This document shows, in pieces, positions 1-6,302 of a stretch of DNA of 18,436 nucleotides. The stretch covers positions 1 through 18,436 of the forward strand of contig CAAHEN010000230.1 of NCBI GenBank assembly GCA_900772575.1, written 5' to 3'. The notes under the pieces were generated by a model. It was not told the origin of the DNA. It was given only the letters and a program-made list of their open reading frames with translations, and did not search any database. The stretch is from Bacteroidaceae bacterium. GTDB lineage: Bacteria > Bacteroidota > Bacteroidia > Bacteroidales > Bacteroidaceae. Position 1 is the stretch's first letter. Each line of letters starts with the position of its first letter. The translations under genes were made by a program, and so were the position numbers.

Positions 1-442
1 GCCAGCCGCTGAATATCAGGGCAAAGCTCTCCTCGTCAAGAGGAACTTGAATAAAAAAGCGGTCATCAGACAGGTCGGTCGTCAGGTATTTGACGGTAGA
101 AAGCGGATCACGCCCCCAGCGATAGAGGATCACATCACCCTTGCTGTCAATGAGAGTAAAGGCATCATAGCAGGTCTTGTCGTCATACAATGACTGGTCG
201 GTATCGTTCAGCCGCAAGGTATAATGATATTTATTATCGGGCGAAGACAATTGGAACTCTTTGAAAGTCCTAATCTTCAGTTGGCTGGATATTGAGCGCT
301 GAATATTAGTGTCATCAAAGCGGGGCACTTGCTTATTAATCATCACGTTGCCCTGTGACCAGTCAAAGAGATTGACGGTCTGGGCGACAGCGGGTGCGCT
401 TACCAGCACGAGGGCCAGCAGGAAAGTGTGGAGGCTCTTCAT
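1..442 (-). CDS. Exported protein of unknown function, 5' part only
   Basis: The reverse strand reads from an ATG at 442 to the window edge as 147 codons without a stop, so the 3' part is missing. The product opens with a clear signal peptide: MKSLH, a hydrophobic run ending near residue 18, then a signal peptidase I-like AVAQ site at about residues 18-21. The mature part seen (about 126 residues) is polar and mixed, with no motif I recognise. It contains aromatic and acidic stretches such as LFDWSQGN and YRWGRDP, which would suit a periplasmic or surface beta-rich protein, but that is inference. A good promoter lies at 509-540. The next leftward gene upstream (1329-2585) is separated by almost 900 bases, so this gene probably has its own transcript. 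Confidence 0.75.
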   Translation of the reverse strand, partial: MKSLHTFLLALVLVSAPAVAQTVNLFDWSQGNVMINKQVPRFDDTNIQRSISSQLKIRTFKEFQLSSPDNKYHYTLRLNDTDQSLYDDKTCYDAFTLIDSKGDVILYRWGRDPLSTVKYLTTDLSDDRFFIQVPLDEESFALIFSGW

Positions 443-508
443 AAGCTTAGGTCCTAAAGAGATGAATATTAGGGGGCAGAACGCTTTCGGCCGACATCTG
501 TTGAGGCT

Positions 509-540
509 GCGAATATAGGCATTAATTCTGACTGCACAAA
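509..540 (-). promoter_or_regulatory. Bacteroidetes-type promoter of the partial exported-protein gene
   Basis: Read on the reverse strand, TTTG (537-540) is followed after 19 bases by TATATTCG (510-517), close to the TTTG-N19/20-TAnnTTTG pattern of the Bacteroidetes housekeeping sigma factor. The -7 box differs from consensus at one position (C for T). The start codon at 442 would then have a leader of about 60 bases. Confidence 0.6.
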
Positions 541-762
541 AATATGCCAATAATTTTTTCAGATTTATTTTTTCATGGCAGCAGCGGTAATAAGAGTATG
601 GGGGCACGCATTCGAGGCCATGATAGGAATGCCGGGGGAATCAGCCAAGCCAGAACCGCGCAGTAGCCACATTCGTGATGCCATCCTGCACCGATGCCTC
701 TCGGTGATAGGGGGCCTATGGTGGATGCGGAATTTACTCGCAAGGCACCCCGCAAAACTTCT
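541..762. other. Non-coding stretch left of repeat element A
   Basis: No convincing gene is present. Open frames of 60-112 codons on both strands have no recognisable motif, and one of them runs on into the repeat element to the right. A T-rich part (about 548-575) is followed by mixed sequence. At 680-728 three complementary segments could fold as a three-way junction (see the separate entry). Confidence 0.5.
680..728. other. Possible three-way-junction structure
   Basis: Three helices can form in 49 bases. Outer helix: 680-681 and 683-686 pair with 723-728, with C682 bulged. Second helix: CACCGA (689-694) pairs with TCGGTG (701-706) around a 6-base loop. Third helix: ATAGG (707-711) pairs with CCTAT (715-719) around GGG. 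All pairs in the scheme are Watson-Crick. The strand is undecided because the pairing works on both. It could be chance: there is only one copy here, so no covariation can be tested. Confidence 0.25.
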
Positions 763-792
763 CCCCGAAGAAAAATTCAGCTTTAACACTGC

Positions 793-824
793 TTGCTTTC
801 AGCGTCCGGAAGCAGTATCTTTGC
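793..824 (+). promoter_or_regulatory. Promoter inside repeat element A
   Basis: TTG (793-795), 20 bases, then TATCTTTGC (816-824), a perfect TAnnTTTG -7 box. Copy B keeps the same boxes and the same spacing of 20, although four of the eleven bases just before its -7 box differ. An inverted repeat ACTGCTT (788-794) / AAGCAGT (810-816) brackets the spacer and could be a regulator site; in B one of the seven pairs is broken. No protein gene starts downstream in this orientation, so the product would be an untranslated RNA. No transcription data are available. Confidence 0.6.
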
Positions 825-830
825 AGCAGA

Positions 831-862
831 GGAAAGGGCTATCTGCGTGGATAGCCTTTTTC
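831..862 (+). ncRNA. Promoter-proximal hairpin RNA with T run, element A
   Basis: Bases 831-843 pair with 850-862 (13 pairs counting G-T) around the 6-base loop TGCGTG. The core is GGCTATC/GATAGCC, and the 3' arm ends in TTTTT. The -7 box ends at 824, so transcription should start around 828-831 and the hairpin would form the very 5' end of the RNA. It could act as a terminator giving an RNA of about 35 nt, or as a 5' stabilising stem of a longer RNA through the 21-bp units. Copy B keeps the fold with a compensated pair. Confidence 0.45.
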
Positions 863-896
863 GTACCCTGTTATCACTTGGTATTGCCAGCATATG

Positions 897-1001
897 GCGA
901 AAATCTGCCCTAGGTTTTGAAGGAACTCCCCTAGGGCTCGTAAAAATTTGCTCGGAGCTAGTTTTGTTTTCCCCTAGGGAAGTTTCGCTGAGCCCCCTTT
1001 T
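897..1001 (+). repeat. Five degenerate ~21-bp tandem units in element A
   Basis: Five consecutive blocks of 21 bases (897-917, 918-938, 939-959, 960-980, 981-1001) share a loose pattern: an A/T-rich first half (GAAAATCTG, AAAAATTTG, AGTTTTGTTTT) followed by a CCCTAGG-like core. CCTAGG occurs exactly at 909-914, 930-935 and 973-978. The 21-base period equals seven codons, so short open frames through it give protein-like repeats; these are judged by-products. Copy B has five matching units. Confidence 0.65.
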
Positions 1002-1130
1002 TAACACTGGAAACTTGTGCGAAGGTTAAAGATGTTAAGGCGCAGTTTCGGCGATTGGGGCAAAAAGGTGAAGCGGCATGTGGTGCGGTGTTATATTATG
1101 GGGGCGTTTTTTTGTGTTATGGGGGGGGTG

Positions 1131-1255
1131 TATTATGGGGATGGAGGTAGCCCCGGGACGGGCGGCATAACATCATACGGGAAATCTCCGTTTCCGGACG
1201 CCGCACCGTCTGGGCTCCGGGCCAGAGGGGTGACACGCCTCTGCGCTTACGAGAT
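1131..1255. other. GC-rich non-coding stretch between element A and the TPR gene terminator
   Basis: Not shared with copy B, so it lies outside the element as defined here. It contains a hairpin CAGAGG/CCTCTG with a 9-base loop (about 1224-1244) and several CCGG-rich words. I see no gene. Its composition differs from the A/T-richer element just to the left. Confidence 0.35.
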
Positions 1256-1308
1256 CGAAAACGGGCGCCATCGAAGGGCATGGCATGTTGCCTTCGATGG
1301 CGCCCGTT
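1256..1308 (-). terminator. Terminator of the gyrA-TPR unit
   Basis: Bases 1260-1277 and 1291-1308 form a perfect 18-bp stem around a 13-base loop. On the reverse strand the stem is followed by TTTT, 20 bases past the stop codon at 1329. It is the longest uninterrupted stem in the window. It would also meet any transcript coming from element A in the opposite direction. Confidence 0.85.
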
Positions 1309-1328
1309 GTAAGGGTGACTATGTGGGG

Positions 1329-2585
1329 TCAGAGACCTTTGATGATGTTGTCTATCTCAGCCTTCTTGTCCTTCATCTGCAGGTTCTCATAGATCATCTG
1401 CAAGGTGTAGGCCCACACGCGGGGACGGTCGGGCACGAGCTCACGCACCTTCTCCATGTAGGGCATGGCATTCTTGTAGTAGCCCTGTACGGTGGCGAGT
1501 TCCTTCTTGTAGGCGGCCTCCTGTGCTGGGAGGATACGCTTGCCCGTACCGATGAAGCGGAACTTGCCGGCCATACGGTCAGCCACGGCCTCGTTCACAT
1601 AGGTATAGGCCATGTTGGCATTGGCATCGGCATAGTTGGGGTCAATCTCCAGCGCCTTAGCGAAGCATTCGCGGGCAGCGGCATAGTCCTTCTTCATGTT
1701 GAGCTCCACACAACCCTTCATGTACCAAGGGCCCTTCTGGCTGGGGGCACTCGTGATGAGGTCGTTGGCCATGCCCTCTGCCGCCTTCAGGTCGTTGTGG
1801 TTGACGTAGTAGTAAAGCAGGTTCTGCATGAAACCGTCGTCCTCAGTGCGCTTGACGGCATCGACCAGTGTGTTGAGCCAGTCGGTCGAGTCGTTCTTGG
1901 CCAGATAGGACTGCATCTTGATGATGTACATGTCGCGGGTGTTGATGGTGTCCTTCAGGGTGGCATCGGCATACTTGATGGCGGTGTCCCACTGCTTCAT
2001 CGAGAAGGTGAGCGTGGCGAGGTTGGAGCTCGTCTGCATGTAGGCGGCCTTCTTGACATTGAGGATAGAGTCTGTCTCAGCCTTGCTGAAGATGGGATTG
2101 TTGGGCAGGTCCAGGTACTTCTGGAAGTAGCTGATGGCTTGCAGCGTGTCGTGTTGCTGGAACTTGAACATGGCTGCGTAGTTGTAGTAGTCGAGCATGG
2201 AGAGCATGCGGAAGCGGTTGGCCATCACGAATTTGGACTTCACGCGTCCCTTCTCGTCAGGCTTGACGTCGGCCTCGTGGCTCTTGGTGTAGCCGTCAAT
2301 CATCTTGTCGAGGTGATTGGTGAAGGCCACTGTGTCGAAGGGCAGACCCTGGGCCGCCTTGGTCAGTTCGTTGTTGAAGAGCTTGGCATGGTCTTCGGCC
2401 ACCATGTGGTAGATCTCTGCAAATTTCGTGGTCTTGGGATTGGAAAGGGCGGCCTCGAGAATGCTGATGGCTTTGGCGGTCTCACCTTTCTGTTCTGCCG
2501 TCTGCGCCTTGTAGATGGCAGAGTTCTGAGCGTTGGCCGCTCCGAAAAGCAGCGTCAGGCCCATGGTCAGAAAAAACTTTTTCAT
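1329..2585 (-). CDS. Exported tetratricopeptide-repeat protein
   Basis: 418 residues. Residues 1-19 form a signal peptide (MKKFF, hydrophobic run, AANAQ), so the protein should be periplasmic or outer-membrane associated. The rest is helical. The clearest TPR lies around residues 285-330, with GPWYMKGCVELNMKKDYAAA and then ARECFAKALEIDPNYADANA, the usual 34-residue pattern ending in a proline turn. Less regular repeats are seen around residues 30-60 and 140-240. TPR proteins act as protein-binding scaffolds, and the partner cannot be read from the sequence. It starts 77 bases behind the gyrA stop on the same strand, with no terminator or clear promoter between, so it is probably co-transcribed with gyrA. 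The opposite strand carries a long open frame that is only its shadow. Confidence 0.9.
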   Translation of the reverse strand: MKKFFLTMGLTLLFGAANAQNSAIYKAQTAEQKGETAKAISILEAALSNPKTTKFAEIYHMVAEDHAKLFNNELTKAAQGLPFDTVAFTNHLDKMIDGYTKSHEADVKPDEKGRVKSKFVMANRFRMLSMLDYYNYAAMFKFQQHDTLQAISYFQKYLDLPNNPIFSKAETDSILNVKKAAYMQTSSNLATLTFSMKQWDTAIKYADATLKDTINTRDMYIIKMQSYLAKNDSTDWLNTLVDAVKRTEDDGFMQNLLYYYVNHNDLKAAEGMANDLITSAPSQKGPWYMKGCVELNMKKDYAAARECFAKALEIDPNYADANANMAYTYVNEAVADRMAGKFRFIGTGKRILPAQEAAYKKELATVQGYYKNAMPYMEKVRELVPDRPRVWAYTLQMIYENLQMKDKKAEIDNIIKGL

Positions 2586-2662
2586 GATTGCTTGTGTTAG
2601 CGGATGTTAGTGTTATCAGTTGGCTTACGCAGGGCGTTAGCGTCAGTCGGGATCAGGGGGAT

Positions 2663-5191
2663 TCAGGAAAGCTGTGGAGCAGTGTCGCCGGCAGGCGCGT
2701 CGGTGGCCGGAGTCTCGCCGTCTTCGGGCGTAGGTTCGTCCTTGTCTTCCTCCTTGGGCACCTGGCACACACTGGAAATGGTGTCGCCACGCTTGTCGAG
2801 GTTGATGAGTCTGACGCCCTGTGTGGCGCGGCCCATGACGCGCACCTCGGAGAGTTTGAGGCGCAGCGTGATGCCGCTCTTGTTGATGATCATCAGGTCG
2901 TGGTCGTCGGTGACGGCCTTGATGGCGACGACGCGACCGGTCTTGTCGGTGATGCTGATCGTCTTGACACCCTTGCCGCCACGGTTGGTGATACGGTAGT
3001 CGTCGACGGTGCTGCGCTTGCCGAAACCTTGCTCGCTGACCACCATAACGGTCTCGCGCTCGGGGTCGTTGATGCAGACCATGCCGACCACCTCGTCGTC
3101 GCCGCCATCTAGTATCATGCCGCGCACGCCGGTAGCGGTGCGCCCCATGGTGCGTACGGCGTTCTCGTTGAAGCGTATGGCGCGGCCATTGCGATTGGCA
3201 AGCATGATTTCATCCTCGCCGTTGGTGAGGCAGACGCTGACGACGCGGTCGTCCTCGCGGATATTGATGGCGTTGACGCCATTGACACGCGGGCGGGAAT
3301 ACTCGCTGAGGCACGTCTTCTTGATGACGCCTTGCCGGGTGCAGAAGATGACGTAGTGGGAGTCGCAGAACTCGGCGTTTCCGAGCTTGCGTATGTGCAG
3401 GCAGGCGTTGATGCTGTCGTCCGGGTCGATGTTGAGCATGTTCTGTATGGCACGGCCCTTGGCGCTCTTGTTGCCCTCCGGGAGTTCGTAGACCTTGAGC
3501 CAGAAGCAGCGGCCCTTGGCAGTGAAGAAGAGCATGGTGTTGTGCATCGTGGCGGTGTAGATGTACTCGATGAAGTCCTTGTCGCGCGTCGAACCGCCCT
3601 TGGAGCCCACGCCGCCACGGGCCTGGCTGCGGAAGTCGGCCAGCGGTGTGCGCTTGATATAGCCGAGGTGGCTGATGGTGATGACCATCTCGTCGTCGGC
3701 ATAGAAGTCCTCAGGGTTGAACTCCTCGCTGGAGAGGCGGATTTCCGTACGGCGCTCGTCGCCATACTTCTCCTTGACCTCCAAGAGCTCGTCCTTGATG
3801 ACCTTCCTGCACGCCTCGTCGTCGCTGAGTATATGCTCAAGATAGGCGATGCGCCGCTCCAGTTCTTCATACTCCTGGTGGAGCTTGTCCTGCTGGATAT
3901 TGGTCAGTTGGGCGAGGCGCATGTCGACAATGGCCTTGGCCTGGATCTCGTCGAGACTGAAGCGCTCCATCAGGGCGGAGATGGCCGCCTGCGGGTTCTT
4001 CGACGCGCGAATCAGGCGCACCACCTCGTCGATGTTGTCACTGGCGATGATGAGGCCGTTAAGGATATGGACGCGATCCTGCGCCTTGCGCAGGTCGTAG
4101 CGGGTGCGGCGGATGACGACGTCGTGGCGGTGCTCGATGAAATACTTGATGCAGTCCTTGAGCGTCAGCGTCTTGGGGCGCCCGTGAACCAAGGCGATGC
4201 AGTTGACGGGGAAGCTGGTCTGCAGGGCCGTCATCTTGAAGAGCTTGTTGAGCACGACGTTGGCATTGGCGTCACGCTTGACGTCGACGACGATGCGCGT
4301 GCCCTCACGGTCGCTCTCGTCGTTGACATTCGAGATGCCATCGATGCGGCGCTCGTTGACCAAGTCAGCGATGCCCTTGATGAGCTCGGCCTTGTTGACG
4401 CCGTAGGGAATCTCGTTGACGATGATCTTGTCGTGGGCCTCACCGGCCTCGATCTCCGTCTTGGCGCGCATGACGATGCGGCCGCGCCCAGTCTCATAGG
4501 CGTTCCTGACGCCCTGCATGCCCATGATGTAGCCGCCGGTGGGGAAGTCGGGGGCCTTGACGTAGTGCATGAGCTCGTCGACGGTGATTTCAGGGTTGTC
4601 GATATAGGCCACACAGCCGTCGATGACCTCGCCTAGGTTGTGGGTTGGCACATTGGTGGCCATGCCGACGGCGATGCCGCTGGCGCCGTTGACGAGGAAG
4701 TTGGGAATCCGCGTGGGCATCACGGTGGGTTCCAAGAGAGAGTCATCAAAGTTGGGCACCATGTCGACGGTTTCCTTGTCAAGGTCTTGCATCATGCTCT
4801 CACCGACCGCGCTGAGGCGCGCCTCGGTGTAACGCATGGCGGCGGCAGAGTCGCCGTCCATCGAACCGAAGTTGCCCTGCCCGTCCACGAGCGTATAGCG
4901 CATGTTCCAGCCCTGGCCCATGCGCACAAGGGCGCCATAGACACTGCTGTCGCCGTGGGGGTGGTACTTACCAAGCACATCACCGACAATACGCGCCGAC
5001 TTACGCGTCGGCTTGTCGTGCGTATTGCCCAAGCCGAGCATACCGTAGAGGATGCGCCGGTGGACAGGCTTGAAACCGTCCCTGACATCGGGTAGGGCAC
5101 GCGCGACGATGACCGACATGGAGTAGTCGATGTAAGAGGTCTTCATTTCCTCTTCGATATTGACTTTGATGATCTTATCTTCTTCCGTCAT
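2663..5191 (-). CDS. gyrA: DNA gyrase subunit A
   Basis: 842 residues, the usual GyrA length. Gyrase (GyrA2GyrB2) introduces negative supercoils using ATP; GyrA cuts and rejoins the DNA. The N-terminal breakage-reunion domain (about 1-510) shows ALPDVRDGFKPVHRRILYGM, the HPHGD motif at 77-81, and the catalytic tyrosine as Y121 in AAAMRYTEARL. The C-terminal wrapping domain (about 510-810) has a GyrA-box-like TNRGGKG, which favours GyrA over ParC. The tail is acidic and proline-rich. In the quinolone-determining region, S82 matches E. coli S83, while the residue matching E. coli D87 is G86. The start at 5191 gives the standard short N-terminus before ARALPDVRDG. The TPR gene follows 77 bases downstream. 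Confidence 0.97.
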   Translation of the reverse strand: MTEEDKIIKVNIEEEMKTSYIDYSMSVIVARALPDVRDGFKPVHRRILYGMLGLGNTHDKPTRKSARIVGDVLGKYHPHGDSSVYGALVRMGQGWNMRYTLVDGQGNFGSMDGDSAAAMRYTEARLSAVGESMMQDLDKETVDMVPNFDDSLLEPTVMPTRIPNFLVNGASGIAVGMATNVPTHNLGEVIDGCVAYIDNPEITVDELMHYVKAPDFPTGGYIMGMQGVRNAYETGRGRIVMRAKTEIEAGEAHDKIIVNEIPYGVNKAELIKGIADLVNERRIDGISNVNDESDREGTRIVVDVKRDANANVVLNKLFKMTALQTSFPVNCIALVHGRPKTLTLKDCIKYFIEHRHDVVIRRTRYDLRKAQDRVHILNGLIIASDNIDEVVRLIRASKNPQAAISALMERFSLDEIQAKAIVDMRLAQLTNIQQDKLHQEYEELERRIAYLEHILSDDEACRKVIKDELLEVKEKYGDERRTEIRLSSEEFNPEDFYADDEMVITISHLGYIKRTPLADFRSQARGGVGSKGGSTRDKDFIEYIYTATMHNTMLFFTAKGRCFWLKVYELPEGNKSAKGRAIQNMLNIDPDDSINACLHIRKLGNAEFCDSHYVIFCTRQGVIKKTCLSEYSRPRVNGVNAINIREDDRVVSVCLTNGEDEIMLANRNGRAIRFNENAVRTMGRTATGVRGMILDGGDDEVVGMVCINDPERETVMVVSEQGFGKRSTVDDYRITNRGGKGVKTISITDKTGRVVAIKAVTDDHDLMIINKSGITLRLKLSEVRVMGRATQGVRLINLDKRGDTISSVCQVPKEEDKDEPTPEDGETPATDAPAGDTAPQLS

Positions 5192-5236
5192 TGAGTTTAT
5201 TTGTGTTGTGACTTGCTATCTTTGTTTTCTGAGCCA

Positions 5237-5244
5237 CAAAGGTA
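5237..5244 (-). promoter_or_regulatory. -7 box of the gyrA promoter
   Basis: The reverse strand reads TACCTTTG, a perfect TAnnTTTG, 45 bases upstream of the gyrA start codon. No convincing TTTG box is seen 19-20 bases further upstream, so the promoter is called on the -7 box and its position alone. Confidence 0.55.
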
Positions 5245-5418
5245 GGAAAAACCCATGACTTGGAGCACATTTTCTGGAGGCAAAAAACCGTGAGATGGGA
5301 TTTAAGCCCCGTTTCAGCGCCGCCACGGGCACGAGCGGGATGCACCGACCCCCTTGACGGGACAGCCGCATGGCGTGTGATATGGGCACGAATTGTACGG
5401 CGCACCGGGCTGGAGATA

Positions 5419-5460
5419 CGGATTTGGCCCGCTAATTGCGCTGCGGGGAGGACAAATCCG
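5419..5460. promoter_or_regulatory. Inverted repeat with nested stem upstream of the SprT-like gene
   Basis: CGGATTTG (5419-5426) and CAAATCCG (5453-5460) are perfect complements 26 bases apart, and inside them CCCGC and GCGGG can pair. The right arm ends 12 bases before the -7 box at 5473. It lacks a following T run on either strand, so it is more likely an operator or a DNA/RNA structure than a terminator. It could be chance. Confidence 0.35.
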
Positions 5461-5472
5461 GAGAATTAGTCG

Positions 5473-5481
5473 TAATTTTGC
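5473..5481 (+). promoter_or_regulatory. -7 box upstream of the SprT-like gene
   Basis: TAATTTTGC fits TAnnTTTG. The start codon is 55 bases downstream. No TTG box is present at the normal 19-20 base spacing, so an activator or the inverted repeat at 5419-5460 may matter. Confidence 0.5.
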
Positions 5482-5536
5482 AGATGCGACGTGGGCAAGT
5501 TGCCTGCGCCGCCCATTCACCACATGACTGCGCGAC

Positions 5537-6235
5537 ATGGAAATCACCACCAACTATATCGCTGAGCGCTTCCAGACCTTCAACCGGCAGATGTTCGGCG
5601 GAAAGCTCACCCTGCCCCGCATCGCCGTGAGCCGGGCCCACACGCTCGCCGGAGCGCTCAGTTTCAAGAGGCGGCGCGTCGGCGGCAAGATAGTCAAGAC
5701 CGACTTCACGCTGCGCATCAGCGCTGAGGTGCCGATGACGGAGCGCGAGGTCGAGGACACGATCATCCACGAGATGATCCACTACAGCATCGCCTCCAGC
5801 CAGTGCACCGACACGAGTGCGCACGGCGTGCTCTTCCGGAGACTGATGAATGCCATCAACGAGCGTCACGGTCGCCACATCACCATCTCCCACCGCCCCG
5901 TTGTCCCGGCAACCGGTGCCACCGCCGCCGCCAGGCTCAGCCGCCCGGTGCTCGTGGCGACGCTTGAGCTCCGCGACGGGCGAATGGCCTTCAAGGTGCT
6001 GAGCCGCAACGTGGTCAGTATCGCCAGTTACTGCCGCCAGGCCGCAAGCGCCCCGGCGGTCAAGCGCGTCAGGCTCTACGTCTCGGAAAATGGCTTCTTC
6101 GGCGGGTTCCCGAGGTCTACAGCCCTCAAAATGTATCCCATCGACGCCGGTAAACTGGCCCTCCTGCTCAACGGCCACAGCCAGGAGGTGGACATCGACA
6201 GCCAGACCGGCAGACTGGTTTTCCACAAGGCCTAG
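5537..6235 (+). CDS. SprT-like zinc metalloprotease domain protein
   Basis: 232 residues. The N-terminal half is SprT-like: the zinc motif HEMIH lies at 78-82, and a third likely ligand, H96, sits in SAHGVLF, matching the HExxH...H-G layout of the SprT/Spartan group. It begins with the FNRQMFGGKLTLP stretch seen early in SprT-like proteins. In eukaryotes Spartan removes proteins crosslinked to DNA; the bacterial role is not established. There is no signal peptide, so it should be cytoplasmic. The C-terminal part (about 135-232) has no zinc-ribbon cysteines and ends in a predicted beta-rich piece that I cannot place. It is probably the first gene of a unit with the DUF554 gene (67-base gap) and the MATE gene. 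Confidence 0.85.
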   Translation: MEITTNYIAERFQTFNRQMFGGKLTLPRIAVSRAHTLAGALSFKRRRVGGKIVKTDFTLRISAEVPMTEREVEDTIIHEMIHYSIASSQCTDTSAHGVLFRRLMNAINERHGRHITISHRPVVPATGATAAARLSRPVLVATLELRDGRMAFKVLSRNVVSIASYCRQAASAPAVKRVRLYVSENGFFGGFPRSTALKMYPIDAGKLALLLNGHSQEVDIDSQTGRLVFHKA

Positions 6236-6302
6236 GCCCCGGGCTGCCCCACCAATCCGCGCATTTCAACCATAGCCCCTTACCCAAACAGCTTATATTA
6301 AT

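Larger units (their letters stand above)
763..1130 (+). repeat. Dispersed intergenic repeat element, copy A
   Basis: About 368 bases matching copy B at 12805-13168 in opposite orientation. In order it holds a degraded inverted repeat (764-779), a TTG/TAnnTTTG promoter (793-824), a hairpin with a T run (831-862), a stretch with the shared words TTGCCAGCATATGGCGAAAA (884-903), five units of about 21 bp (897-1001), and a conserved tail (about 1025-1130) ending in repeated TTATGGGG-like words. Identity with B is about 86% by eye in the promoter-hairpin block and in the first 80 bases of the tail, and lower in the 21-bp units. The left edge is soft: weak similarity may reach back to about 729. The element points toward the 3' end of the convergent TPR gene at 1329. 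No transposase or clear target-site duplication was seen. Confidence 0.85.
5192..5536. other. Divergent promoter region between gyrA and the SprT-like gene
   Basis: This 345-base stretch holds the gyrA -7 box (5237-5244), the -7 box of the rightward gene (5473-5481) and an inverted repeat with a nested stem (5419-5460). Short open frames on both strands lack any recognisable feature. Apart from these sites nothing was seen in 5265-5415. Confidence 0.5.

Noticed and set aside
575..913. A 112-codon frame (and its counterpart on the - strand at 12927-13109) sharing residues QQRKG-SAW-AF and LPAYGEN
   Set aside because: The similarity comes from the two repeat elements. The upstream parts of the frames do not match, the frames end at different places, and the shared part crosses the promoter and hairpin, so RNA/DNA conservation explains it better than a protein.
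897..1001. The 21-bp units as a CRISPR array
   Set aside because: The units are contiguous with no unique spacers, are degenerate, and no cas genes are present.
763..1130. Element A/B as an insertion sequence or retron
   Set aside because: No transposase or reverse transcriptase frame, no clean terminal inverted repeats, and no evident target-site duplication at either copy.
1017..2600. A 527-codon open frame on the + strand opposite the TPR gene
   Set aside because: It is the antisense shadow of the well-supported TPR protein at 1329-2585, begins in the repeat element tail, and has a low-complexity V/L/G/H composition typical of such shadows.
3332..4636. A 434-codon open frame on the + strand inside gyrA
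   Set aside because: Antisense shadow of gyrA with repetitive V/D/L/A composition and no family motif.
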